DNA of 34,297 bases from Candidatus Bathycorpusculum grumuli (GTDB lineage: Archaea > Thermoproteota > Bathyarchaeia > Bathyarchaeales > Bathycorpusculaceae): the NCBI GenBank assembly GCA_009776805.1, contig WRNB01000012.1:1-34297 (forward strand), read 5' to 3'. The notes beneath the pieces were generated by a model, which saw only the letters and a list, made by a program, of their open reading frames with translations, did no database searches and had not been told where the DNA came from. This document shows, piece after piece, positions 7,761 through 16,601 of the stretch. The translations under genes and the position numbers were made by a program. Position 1 is the stretch's first letter, and every line of letters begins with the position of its first letter.

Positions 7761-9524
7761 CCCTGCGAAACAACTTTCTTCAAAGACCGCCCCCGCCTAC
7801 GCACAACCTCCGACCCTAAACCAAAAACACACCCACCCGGAACCTCAAAACCAAATACCCCACACACAACCAACTACAACCCAACAAACAACAAAACCAC
7901 CCCACCAAACCCCACACACTCAATAAACCAAACCAACCGCATCCCATCCAAAACCACCAAACAAGAACAAAACAAACCACACAAACACGAACACAACCAC
8001 ACAAAACACAAATACAAACCCAACACCAAAAACACAAACAAAACAAACAACAAACCCACCTCCCCACCCTCAAACCAAACCCACTACCTACCAAACCCCA
8101 ACAGAACCCCCATCTAACCAAAACACTTCACCTACACATCACACAACCCATACACCTCCAAAACCCGCAACACACCAAACCCAACACCAAAAAACAAAAA
8201 AACAAAAAACCCAACAAACACACACACCCCATCAACCCGCCTCAAATCAACCCCAAACAACACAACCACCCCAAACAAATCACAAACCACCCTAAAAAAA
8301 CAAAACACACACCTAACAAACACCTCATCACCCAAAACACACCCATCTTCACCAACTCCAAAAGAGCCTCACGCTGAACAGCAACCATAATATCCAACTC
8401 TAAAAGAGCCGCACTACAACACATCGGATCAAAATACAAATTCAACATTAACCCAACAAACTTTTTACCAAAACACCCCTCAACTTCATAACTAACATCA
8501 TACTACCTATAATAAAGCCTAGTTTTTGCATCCACACTCATCCCCTCTAGACAATTACTAAAAGAACCCAACCCTTTGATAATTTGAGCAACTTCTCTTT
8601 GAACAGTTTTCACACACATAATAAACGACTGCTCCCTAAGGATGAATTCGTTTAGATTGTGCAACGAGTCGTATCCACGATCAGTGATATATATGGCGTT
8701 TTTAAAGCCTGCGTGATTTAATACTGTAAGAATAGTTTGTAGGCTTTTAACGTCGGGCATGTTGCCTGGGAAGGTTTGGTAGAATATGGGCATGTGGCTG
8801 GTTAGGGAGTAGACTACGACTTCTGTGGTTTGTGGGAGGGAGGTGGTTGTTTTTGTTTTTGCCCCATCGGATGTCTGCTAGGCAGTTTCCGTAGGCGGAT
8901 CGGGTGGTGGAGTCGATTGCGCAGAGTTCTTCTTTGCCGTGGTGTTGGGCGTGGAGTTTTAAGAAGTCTATTTTGTGTTGTTTTGTTATGGTTTGGGTGA
9001 GTCTTGTTATGGTTGTGGGGGTTAGTTCTTTTGTTGAGGGTGTTTTTACGTTTTTTTGCCATCTTGATTTTGTTGTAGGTGTTTTTTGTTATGTGGGGGT
9101 ATATGGTGAGTGTTAGGATGTTGTTTACTGTGGTTTGGTTTTGGTTAAAGATGGTTAGTAGGTTTTGTTTTAGTTTTGTTTTTTGGGTGATTTGTTCGAG
9201 GAGTCATATGCCTTTGTAGAGTTTGTTTTGGTATTTGGTGTCGCATGTGGTGTTTGTTGTTTGGTTTGTTGTTTTTGTGATTTGGGTTAGGTTCCAGTCT
9301 TTTGGGAGTATGAGTTTGTTGCGTTATTGTGGTGGGGTTAGGTGGTAGGTTTTGTTTGGGGTGAATTTTTTGTTTTGGTCGATTGTTCGTCAGTGTTTGT
9401 ATTTGTAGGTTTTTTTGTTTGTTTTTGGGTTGGTGTGGGGTGGTTGGGTGCTGGTGTATGTGTATTTGTTGTTGTGGTGGGGTTTTATTGTGTATTGTGT
9501 GTTTGGGTTTGTTGGTCGTGTCAT
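7754..9524 (-). pseudogene. Transposase pseudogene, IS1634-type DDE family
   Basis: Reading the minus strand across several frames recovers one continuous transposase. An N-terminal part begins at ATG 9524 (MTRPTNPNTQ...), followed by LPKDWNLTQI, YKGI-LLEQI and AIDSTTRSAYGN (first catalytic Asp at 8912-8914). Then come EVVVYSLTSHMP, TFPGNMPDVKSL, ITDRGYDSL (second Asp at 8680-8682), VDAKTRLYYR, LNLYFDPMCCSAALLELD and VQREALLEL. The C-terminal part is badly decayed. In-frame stops include TAG at 8503-8505 and TGA codons near 9203 and 9395, and at least one frameshift lies near 8830-8850. Length (about 590 codons if intact) fits the family. The 5' half uses codons ending in C or A, the 3' half codons ending in T or G. 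Not functional. Confidence 0.85.
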
Positions 9525-9652
9525 TGGGGTTTTTTTCTTTGTTTTGTTTATTGTGTATTTATAGTATAAATGTACTGTAAATATTTTTTGGTTGTGGGGG
9601 GTGTTTTGGGTGTATTTTTGAGTTTTGTTTGTTTTTGGTAGGTTATTTTGAA

Positions 9653-9679
9653 TTCATAGTACAAAAAATGTAAAACTCA
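9653..9679 (-). repeat. Right terminal inverted repeat of the IS1634-type element
   Basis: The complement reads TGAGTTTTACATTTTTTGTA then CTATGAA and matches the left end at 25 of 27 positions. It lies 47 bp from the stop of the adjacent surface-protein gene. Confidence 0.8.
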
Positions 9680-9725
9680 TAATAGTTACGGTTGAAAATT
9701 TTTAATCGTGCAATCATCTAGTGGG

Positions 9726-10487
9726 TTATGGACGTATAGTTTTTTTAAATATGAACAAAACAACTGCAACTGTTACACCTATTGCCAAAAGAAACAACCC
9801 TGCCATCAGTTTTAAGCCATAATCATTCTGGGCAGGAGAGTTACCAAGGGTTGAGGATGAGCAAACTGTGTCTGGAATTATTGTGTTCGATTGCTGATTC
9901 ATATTATAAACTACTATGTTGCTCCACCCGCTTGAATTGCCAATCAAAACACAATCTTCCGTGTAATATCCTATAATTGCTTCAGCCTGAAAATCAAGTT
10001 CTTCAACATTTGGAACAACCACCCCTGCATAAGAAGCACTAGTGTCGTACCCATTGATACCAAAAGATAGAGTAACGCGGTCAGCGGGGCGATTATTTGT
10101 TCCAGAGTCGTGGGGCAGGTAATACGTTTTTCCTCCGAAATATTGTTCGAGAGTTTGGTCGAGACTTTTCCATGTATTGTCTTGGTGGTTTTTCCATCGG
10201 ACATTATAGTATAGGTCTATTTGGTGTTCTTCGGAATCTGTGTAGGGCGTAAAGGTTTGAGATGGTCCTATGTACACGGTTAACCATCGTTCGTATGACA
10301 CGATGTAGCCCAAATCATTAAGTTGTATATAAATGGCTGGATGGGTGGGTGTGGGTATTGTTGCCTGCACTATACAGGGTTGGATTATGGTTAAATTTGA
10401 TAGTATCAAACTGGCAACAATAAACAAAACAGCCCTTATAGTACGCTGCATATTAAATAATACCATTATTGTAAGAAAAGTTTTCAT
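9726..10487 (-). CDS. Cell-surface protein, N-terminal signal and C-terminal anchor
   Basis: The protein has a hydrophobic N-terminal signal segment (AVLFIVASLILSNLTII), an extracellular beta-rich domain of about 170 residues, a Thr/Ser-rich stretch and a C-terminal membrane helix (LFLLAIGVTVAVVLFIF) followed by KKTIRP, so it is anchored with the body outside. It is a paralogue of the protein at 21493-22275: both have FTPYT near the start of the domain, an Q-A-IGY-E segment and a WSNI segment before the stalk. The domain may be fibronectin-like, but this is inference. The first ATG is used; a start at residue 13 (MQRTIR) is equally possible. It sits in the 861-bp gap between two decayed insertion sequences, 47 bp and 53 bp from their ends. 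Confidence 0.78.
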   Translation of the reverse strand: MKTFLTIMVLFNMQRTIRAVLFIVASLILSNLTIIQPCIVQATIPTPTHPAIYIQLNDLGYIVSYERWLTVYIGPSQTFTPYTDSEEHQIDLYYNVRWKNHQDNTWKSLDQTLEQYFGGKTYYLPHDSGTNNRPADRVTLSFGINGYDTSASYAGVVVPNVEELDFQAEAIIGYYTEDCVLIGNSSGWSNIVVYNMNQQSNTIIPDTVCSSSTLGNSPAQNDYGLKLMAGLFLLAIGVTVAVVLFIFKKTIRP

Positions 10488-10540
10488 ACTAAAAAACTTT
10501 TCTACCCATGGGTTTTTGTGTCTTTGCCCAAAATAATTTC

Positions 10541-11760
10541 ACCCCTAAGACTGTCCGAAAACTAGCACATTTTAACAACAAAACAACCACACACCACCAC
10601 AAAACCCAAAACACCAACAAAAACATAAAAACAAAACAAACACAAAACACATTCAAATACATCAAACACAATAAAACAAAACACAAAACTCACAACAGAA
10701 ACAAAAAACATGCCACACACAACACTACAAAACAAACACCAAACAACACCAACACCACACAAAAAAAACACTACATAACAAAAGAAAAACCAACAAAACT
10801 AATAAACACATACACAAACACCCCAAACCTACAAAAACTAGACCCAACAAAAACCACACCAAAAACAAAAAAACAACCAACATACCCACCACAACCACTA
10901 CCAAAACCACACACATACAACATCACAACAAAACACGACCCAACAAAAAACCAGCAAAAAACCCCAAAATAATATGACTATACCAAAACCAACACCCAAA
11001 CCTCAAAACAATAACAGACCAAAAAAAAGACAACCCAAAAACACTAAAACAAACAACCTACAATAAAACCTCTTCTGCAACAACCCAAAACCTCTTCAAA
11101 AAAAGAATACGAAACACAAAACGACGCCAAACTAAAGCCGACAACACCAAACACCAAAACACTACCCTAACAAAACTAGACGACCACATAAAACACATAG
11201 ACAACAACATCAAACAACACATCACCAAACCTAGAAAAAATGATACAGAAAAAACAAACAAACACAAATTCACCAAAAAAGAAATCAAACAAAAAAATAG
11301 CCACACACACCCAAAGAAAAACAAAATACGAAAAATACCAAAAAGAACAAAAACAAATGGTGAAACACAAAAATCATTAACAAACCACAGAAGCCAAACT
11401 AATGAAATTCAAAGACAGCTTTAACATTGGATACAACGTCCAAACAACCGGTAGACTCCAAACACCACCTAATAGCAACATACGCAGTTACAAATCATCC
11501 TTCTGATCATGGTTTGATTGCACCTGTGATTGGGGAGGTGAAAAAGGTTTTTAATTTGGATATTTTAGAAGCTACCCTCGATAAATGATATCGTGACAAA
11601 CAAGATATGATTGATTGTTTGGAGCAGGGTATTGTGCCCAATGTTCCACCCACTAAAAAATTAATTGATGTAATTTATTAGCCCAAAAAAGCCCTTGATA
11701 TTCAAAAACCATCTTATACCAAATTTACCCATAAATTTGATCAAAAACATTATACTTTTC
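10541..11760 (+). mobile_element. Decayed insertion sequence, IS1182-type (partial)
   Basis: The left end is placed at AGACTGTCCGAAAACTAGCA (10548-10567), which resembles the sequence complementary to 25153-25169. From there to about 11480 the + strand is nearly all A and C (111 of 120 at 10741-10860 by hand count). It then becomes T/G-leaning while the same transposase reading continues. I could not find a matching right terminal repeat, so the right end is lost or unrecognisable and the boundary given is approximate. Confidence 0.6.
11385..11681 (+). pseudogene. Transposase fragment, IS1182-type DDE family
   Basis: Two joined frames give the central catalytic region of an IS1182-type transposase. 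First, TEAKLMKFKDSFNIGYNVQ (11385 to about 11450). Then, after a frameshift, from 11451 come VDSKHHLIATYAVTNHPSDH, GLIAPVIGEVKKVF, LEATLDK, a TGA at 11586-11588 where the family has a glycine of DKGY, YRDKQDMIDCLEQGIVPNVP, and a TAG at 11679-11681. Upstream, lysine- and threonine-rich frames with ADN..KLDDHIKHID fit the less conserved N-terminal part. The C-terminal zinc-binding region is not recognisable. At least one frameshift and two stops make it non-functional. Confidence 0.72.
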
Positions 11761-11948
11761 AACAGAACCCATCACTCCACTTAACTCAGGACACCACCAT
11801 TGTTTTAAACATTATTTACCTATTTTTGGACGACATGTTTTGTTGACTGGGTTGAACTTAGAAAACTTGTTGTAATACCTTCACTGACAAGAGTGTTATC
11901 TTGATTTAATTTTCTGCACTATTTGCAAAGAATTTCACTCGTAAGATA

Positions 11949-13292
11949 CTAAGGTGAGTGCCAATCATGAATAAGTACAGCTGACACATTTTGTTTTTCC
12001 TGTCCAAACCGTCTTAAGGGCTTAGTCAAATGACGTTGTGAACGAACTGAAGATATATATAAACCTACTTTAAGTGTTCGCGGACTAACAATCCCTTGTT
12101 TTTTAAGATGTAAAAATTTTTCACCACATTTTTTACATCGAAACCCTTGATGTTTTCCCATAGATTTTAAACTCTTTTTACAAACAGGACATAAAGGATT
12201 TTGTTGCACCACCTTTTGATTAAGTGATATGACACGAATTTTTTCGAGATTTATAGTTAAGGGTTTAGATTTTGTTGCCTTATGTACAGCACCCACAACT
12301 TCCACGTGATCACCAATTACAAGCTCACGTGCAATTTTACGCAAAATCCCTGTAGGTTCATACGCGGCACAATCTACTTCACCAGAAAAGTCTTTAATAC
12401 TAAAAATCACATGCCGTACAGGTACAATCTGAGGATTTTTTGAAACAATCCCCTTCAGAATCACAGAACTACAATGCTCCAATTCATCCACAGAATTAAC
12501 ATGTCTCAAATGTGCGTCAGTACCCTGATTTGACCTAAAAATTACCCAACGCTCCACAGTCTCCAAAGATTTAACAAGTTCAAAAGCTTGCTTGACCACA
12601 TTTGCTGACTCACCTCTAATACCAAACAAAATAGGGTCTGTTCCGTGAGGAGTTATTATAACACGTTTTTTTTCAAAATCCACATTGTTAAAAACTTTTG
12701 GCTGTAACAGCTTATCCATATTAAAAATTGATTCTTTATCAACAAGCCGTTTGGTACCCCAGTTAACTGGTGTACGATAAGCAATTAACTCGTAAGTATA
12801 ATCACCAGTCAAAGTTTCACCTATAGCAGATAGAGCACCAATTATGCCACGACATGTGTTGTAACCTAACGCTTCTGCACCAACCTTACAAACCAGTTTA
12901 ACGGCTTCTTTTATAGTAACTATACTGGTTTCTGCACGACGAGAAAAAGCGGTTAACTCTTGTGGAATAGTTTCATTCTGATAAAATACAAGACCCGGGT
13001 TAGTTCCTTTTTTATCCACCTGTGAATACTGTTCCCAAAGATTCAAAATTAACTGTTTAATATAACCAACTAATTGTGATGGACAGCGAAAACGTAAACA
13101 GAGTGCACCATTTCCTCGAGTTTTCCAAGATACATTTGGATTAAGCCGTATCAATACGGGATAATCAATGAATTGCACATCAGATATTTGTGTGAGTTTG
13201 TCTATCAAAACTGCAGCAAGATATGTAGTGCAACCACCTTCGATTGAATCGGTATCGTCTAAACCAATATGTAACGTGGAAGTATTAGTCAA
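11949..13292 (-). CDS. tiaS: tRNA(Ile2) 2-agmatinylcytidine synthetase TiaS
   Basis: TiaS attaches agmatine to C34 of tRNA-Ile2 so that it reads AUA as isoleucine. The protein has the family N-terminus IGLDDTDSIEGGCTTYLAA, the conserved YNTCRGIIGALSAIGE region, an IAYR segment in the middle, an OB-fold part (about residues 270-350, near VILKGIVSKNP and FSGEVDCAAYEPTGILRK) and a C-terminal zinc ribbon (CPVC...CKKCGEKF). Full length at about 447 aa. The open frame begins at GTG 13310, but I prefer TTG 13292, which has GGAG eight bases upstream and gives a family-like N-terminus. The gene stands alone with A/C-rich + strand composition. It implies that a tRNA-Ile2 with a CAU anticodon exists elsewhere in the genome. 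Confidence 0.95.
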   Translation of the reverse strand: MTNTSTLHIGLDDTDSIEGGCTTYLAAVLIDKLTQISDVQFIDYPVLIRLNPNVSWKTRGNGALCLRFRCPSQLVGYIKQLILNLWEQYSQVDKKGTNPGLVFYQNETIPQELTAFSRRAETSIVTIKEAVKLVCKVGAEALGYNTCRGIIGALSAIGETLTGDYTYELIAYRTPVNWGTKRLVDKESIFNMDKLLQPKVFNNVDFEKKRVIITPHGTDPILFGIRGESANVVKQAFELVKSLETVERWVIFRSNQGTDAHLRHVNSVDELEHCSSVILKGIVSKNPQIVPVRHVIFSIKDFSGEVDCAAYEPTGILRKIARELVIGDHVEVVGAVHKATKSKPLTINLEKIRVISLNQKVVQQNPLCPVCKKSLKSMGKHQGFRCKKCGEKFLHLKKQGIVSPRTLKVGLYISSVRSQRHLTKPLRRFGQEKQNVSAVLIHDWHSP

Positions 13293-13310
13293 ACACCCAA
13301 CTCCAAACAC

Positions 13311-13686
13311 TTTACAGTAGTATCATAATAAAAAAGGTTGTTTTAACACTGCAAGAAACGCTTATATTCAGTTGTATACTAGAACCAAAATCAAATCAAA
13401 CAAAAATTTTGCACCCCCTTGTAAATAACTTTTCATAAAAGAGTTCACCATCAACTATGCTGATGATGGAAGAAACCAAAAACAGACAAATACTTTCATG
13501 TAAAAACTAATAATATAAACAAAGAAAAAATCATAATCGATCTCCGAAAACCTGTATTTTTTAAAAATTACTTGCTAAAAACCGTTTAGCTATGTTGCTT
13601 GTTTTTCTGAAATAGTGTTTTTGGCGGTTGCGCATAAAAAGAAAACAAAAAAACTTTACTATCACCAAGCATATGAATAACACTAT
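13311..13686. other. Intergenic stretch, no gene seen
   Basis: A 376-bp A-rich spacer between co-directional genes. A TGATGATGG sequence near 13460 resembles a box C motif, but no D box follows at the right distance, so I do not call an sRNA. No open frame is convincing. Confidence 0.45.
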
Positions 13687-14709
13687 TTACTTTTTTGCCA
13701 TTTTTATACTTATATACTGAAATGCCCCATAAGATACAATTAGCCTAAACCACAAAGTTACTGCTCGTGTAAGTAGGGTAACTGAAACACCAAGCCCTAC
13801 AGGTAAACCAAGTACACTAAATGTTGAAACCATAATAATTTCGTTGACACCAAATATTCCAAGTCCAACAGCTTGCAGTACACCTGAAATCGTATAAACT
13901 ATAAGTACACTAGCAGCTGGCGCAGAATGTCCTAATGCAACAAATACTAAAAACATTACGCTGATATCAAAAAACCAATTTAAAAATAAATAAATAGACG
14001 ATAGCACCAAAATGCGAGGTTTAGTTTTTAATTCATTAATACTTACGTGAAAATTACCTAAAGTTTCTGTTGTTTGCTGTTTGAAAGTTGTTGAGTCCCA
14101 TTTTTTACGAAAAAACAAAATAAATCGTGTTATAAAATGCAATAAAGTATCAGTAGCTTTGGGTTTAATACTTAAATAGTAAACTAAAAAAAGAGAAATA
14201 ACAGATAACATCAAAAATAGAGTAATAAAAAACATAGTTAAAGGTTCCAACGTATAGTTAAAAAGTACTATAATTAAGCCTATACTGAAGGTAACTACGG
14301 TCACAGTCATTACTACAAGTTTTTGGCAAATAACAGCCGCACCAATTTTTCCAGTATCTTCATTTGAGGATTTACTAAGCAAATACGTTTTGATTACATC
14401 ACCAGATAAACCAAGTTGTGGGATGACTGTATCAAAAAACAGGCCTACCCATGTGAAAAGGTAAGCTTTTTTTGAAGTTATTTTTACGTCTAACGTGTTT
14501 AGCAGACTACGCCAAGCCATAGATGAGAAGAAGATTCCAATAAGGTAAATAATAAAACAAATTCCATAGATAACAAGATTAGTTTGTGAAATAGTTTCAA
14601 TAAAATTTCCCAAGTCTATGAACAATACAAAGTAAACTATGAAGATAGCTAAACCAAAAATTATAAGCAGAAAAATTTTGTTAAATTTCGGTTTTTTTTG
14701 TGAAATCAT
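13687..14709 (-). CDS. Flippase-like membrane protein (lysylphosphatidylglycerol synthase TM-region family)
   Basis: A 340-residue polytopic membrane protein with about eight hydrophobic helices. It contains the family-like loop FFDTVIPQLGLSGDVIKTYLLSK after the third helix, where a P-x-x-x-G-x-G-D/E-type motif is typical, and a second conserved segment near the end (GVNEIIMVSTFSVLGLPVGLG). Members are archaeal and bacterial proteins related to the membrane domain of MprF, thought to move lipids or lipid-linked sugars across the membrane. No soluble synthetase domain is attached, so it is not a lysyl-PG synthase itself. ATG 14709 gives a short basic N-terminus before helix 1. The substrate cannot be told from sequence. 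Confidence 0.85.
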   Translation of the reverse strand: MISQKKPKFNKIFLLIIFGLAIFIVYFVLFIDLGNFIETISQTNLVIYGICFIIYLIGIFFSSMAWRSLLNTLDVKITSKKAYLFTWVGLFFDTVIPQLGLSGDVIKTYLLSKSSNEDTGKIGAAVICQKLVVMTVTVVTFSIGLIIVLFNYTLEPLTMFFITLFLMLSVISLFLVYYLSIKPKATDTLLHFITRFILFFRKKWDSTTFKQQTTETLGNFHVSINELKTKPRILVLSSIYLFLNWFFDISVMFLVFVALGHSAPAASVLIVYTISGVLQAVGLGIFGVNEIIMVSTFSVLGLPVGLGVSVTLLTRAVTLWFRLIVSYGAFQYISIKMAKK

Positions 14710-14872
14710 ACTTTACTGTAGTCCTAAAATAAAATATGTAATTAAACTTTTAAGTTTATGTCCACTGTCGATAAACTAAAGTGTGGTTACAGTATTGTTG
14801 TTCTCTTAAAAATTCAAAGATAGGGTAAAAAATTGTTGAATTAATTATGGTTTATCCATAACATTCAATGAT

Positions 14873-16084
14873 TTATTTGAGAAAGTTTAGGTTTTGAAGA
14901 ATTTTTTTGAATTCGTCATCATTTAGTGATGCTCGTCTGCCGTTTGCGTAAATGTCTTTAACTTTGTCTACGACTGTTGCGACATCTTGGTCAGTTGGTT
15001 CGTTGCCTGTGAATTCAGTCATTTTGTGTTTAATTATGCCTTTACCGCTTTGTTTTCCCACGGTTAGTCTGCGTTGATTGCCAACAAGCTCTGGCGGGTA
15101 TGGCTCGTAAGTCCATGGGTTACTAAGGACGCCATGAGTGTGTATACCAGATTCGTGAGCAAAACCATAATCACCTATAATTGCTTTGTTAGGTGGCACG
15201 TGAAAACCTGTGGCTTTACCGATGCATTCAGCTATTTGTTTTAGTTTTTGTGTTTTACCTTCAAATTTGCGTACACCACGGTGTAAATACAGATTCAAAA
15301 GGATCTTTTCTGTTTCAGCATTACCTGCACGTTCACCAATACCTAGGAAAGTAGTGCTTGCATATACTTGGTCCCAAATACCTTGAGAAGCTATGATTGC
15401 AGCCATAGTATTATTAACTGCATTACCAAAATCATCATGAGCATGAATTTCGATAGATTTAATTTTTGTTTCCTTTTTAATTGCAATAACTTTTGCAGGC
15501 ATACCACTTGGTAATGGTGCATCAATATCTGGAAGACCAATGCCTACTGTATCGCATATACGATAACATTCTGCACCTGCTTCAGCAACACTATTAATTA
15601 ATTTAGATTCAAAACTCCAATCTGCGCGAGTACTATCTTCACCATGAACAAACGTACGTAAGCCACAAGTTTTTGCTGCATATTCAGTTACATCAATGAG
15701 GTTTGCAACAATTTGTTCACGAGTTTTTTCCGGCCATTTTGCTTTGAAATGAATATCTGAAACTGGATGAGAAATTCCCACTTCATTAAACCCTAACTGT
15801 ACTGCACTATCAATATCTTCTTTTACTGCGCGACACCATCCTGCAACTCGCATGTCTAATTTTTGGTTTAGGATGAGTTTTGCTGCTTGCTTGTCTGGGT
15901 CTTGATAGTGAAATACTTCAATTCTTTCCACGCCTATTTCACTTAACATTTGAGCTATACGTGCTGCATCTGTTGGACCAACAGCTAAACCAGGCATTTG
16001 AATGCCATCCCTTAGTGTGCTATCATCGATTATTGGATCTGTTTTAAGTTCGGGTAATTTAAAATAAAATTGATTTAGCTCCAT
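14873..16084 (-). CDS. Homocitrate/isopropylmalate synthase family acyltransferase
   Basis: This family condenses acetyl-CoA with a 2-oxo acid (2-oxoglutarate, 2-oxoisovalerate or, in Re-citrate synthase, oxaloacetate). Seen in the sequence: DSTLRDGIQMPG (residues 21-32, the metal and substrate loop), the metal-binding HAH at 214-216, GIGERAGNAE (248-257) and HESGIHTHG (310-318), all in the proper order of a TIM barrel. At 403 aa it lacks the long C-terminal regulatory (LeuA dimer) domain of feedback-controlled isopropylmalate synthases, which favours a homocitrate- or citrate-synthase-like role. The motif after HAH is DDFG where HNDLG or HNDTG is usual. A strong AAGGAGAT lies eight bases before ATG 16084. 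No other lysine, leucine or nif gene is nearby to fix the substrate. Confidence 0.88.
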   Translation of the reverse strand: MELNQFYFKLPELKTDPIIDDSTLRDGIQMPGLAVGPTDAARIAQMLSEIGVERIEVFHYQDPDKQAAKLILNQKLDMRVAGWCRAVKEDIDSAVQLGFNEVGISHPVSDIHFKAKWPEKTREQIVANLIDVTEYAAKTCGLRTFVHGEDSTRADWSFESKLINSVAEAGAECYRICDTVGIGLPDIDAPLPSGMPAKVIAIKKETKIKSIEIHAHDDFGNAVNNTMAAIIASQGIWDQVYASTTFLGIGERAGNAETEKILLNLYLHRGVRKFEGKTQKLKQIAECIGKATGFHVPPNKAIIGDYGFAHESGIHTHGVLSNPWTYEPYPPELVGNQRRLTVGKQSGKGIIKHKMTEFTGNEPTDQDVATVVDKVKDIYANGRRASLNDDEFKKILQNLNFLK

Positions 16085-16286
16085 TTTGCATCTCCTTGCT
16101 TACTTTATTCTTTTTTCCAAGTATGATGTAATGGTATTTATTGTTTTTGTGCCATCAATAAACAAACTATATAGTTTCTATAACATTAACACATATTACA
16201 CCAATTCACAAATTTAACCCATTTTTATATATCAAATAAAGCATTTACACAAAAATTAAATAAACAAATTAAAATAAAACAAGACA

Positions 16287-16601
16287 TTAAGAAAGTTTTG
16301 CAAACAACGCCTTAATAGTACCTGAAACAGCCAACACATGCACAGAAGCCGACTTACCTGCAACATTTGTAATACAAGCTAAAGATGAACGAAAAGAATC
16401 CAACGCTTCAAGCGACACACGCACCACAACAATTTTACATGACACATCAAAACTAATCAAAGCCATACTCGTCAAACTAGCACCCACTTCACCATAAAAC
16501 CTAACAACAGAACCCCAAAATACATCCAACAATTCTTTCTCAGACGGCACACCATCCATTTCCAATTGTAACGCTAAATATCGCCGCTTCACACGCTTCA
16601 C
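16287..16601 (-). CDS. rnp2: Ribonuclease P protein component 2 (Pop5)
   Basis: One of the protein subunits of archaeal RNase P, which together with RNA trims the 5' end of pre-tRNA. The 104-aa protein starts KRVKRRYLALQLEMDG, the usual Pop5 opening, followed by an alpha-beta sandwich with KELLDVFWGSVVRFYGEVGA and a C-terminal VLAVSGTIKALFAKL, matching the family in length and order. It begins inside the last codons of the Rpp30 gene (4-base overlap), so the two RNase P proteins are translated from one message and probably made in equal amounts. It is the last gene of the L12-L15e-L13e-exosome-RNase P cluster. Confidence 0.92.
   Translation of the reverse strand: MKRVKRRYLALQLEMDGVPSEKELLDVFWGSVVRFYGEVGASLTSMALISFDVSCKIVVVRVSLEALDSFRSSLACITNVAGKSASVHVLAVSGTIKALFAKLS

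Larger units (their letters stand above)
7734..9679 (-). mobile_element. Decayed insertion sequence, IS1634-type, with terminal inverted repeats
   Basis: A 1946-bp element bounded by 27-bp inverted repeats that agree at 25 of 27 positions (7734-7760 and the complement of 9653-9679, both reading TGAGTTTT-CATTTTTTGTA inward). Inside is a transposase pseudogene on the minus strand that nearly fills the element. I see no clear target-site duplication, so the flanks have drifted. The composition is extreme. On the + strand the left half is A/C-rich (by hand count 227 of 240 bases at 7861-8100) and the right half is G/T-rich (108 of 120 at 9361-9480). The switch falls near the midpoint, about 8706. 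Confidence 0.85.

Noticed and set aside
7749-8117. 122-aa open frame rich in Pro, Thr, Asn and Lys on the + strand
   Set aside because: It is opened only by the near-absence of G and T on that strand; the other strand carries the decayed IS1634-type transposase.
7600-8500. CRISPR-like array suggested by the repetitive look
   Set aside because: There are no regularly spaced identical repeats; it is only a two-letter composition.
8500-8800. Replication origin suggested by the sharp C-to-G skew switch
   Set aside because: The same kind of switch recurs many times in the window, it sits inside a transposase gene, and no origin-binding repeats or Orc1/Cdc6 gene are seen.
9342-9580. Overlapping frames of Val/Phe/Gly/Cys-rich sequence that look like membrane proteins
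   Set aside because: These are low-complexity translations of G/T-rich DNA; the minus strand reads as the N-terminus of the transposase pseudogene.
10508-10972. 154-aa Thr/Lys/Asn-rich frame on the + strand and Val/Phe/Cys-rich frames opposite
   Set aside because: Composition artefacts of the A/C-rich IS1182-type remnant with no protein-like pattern.
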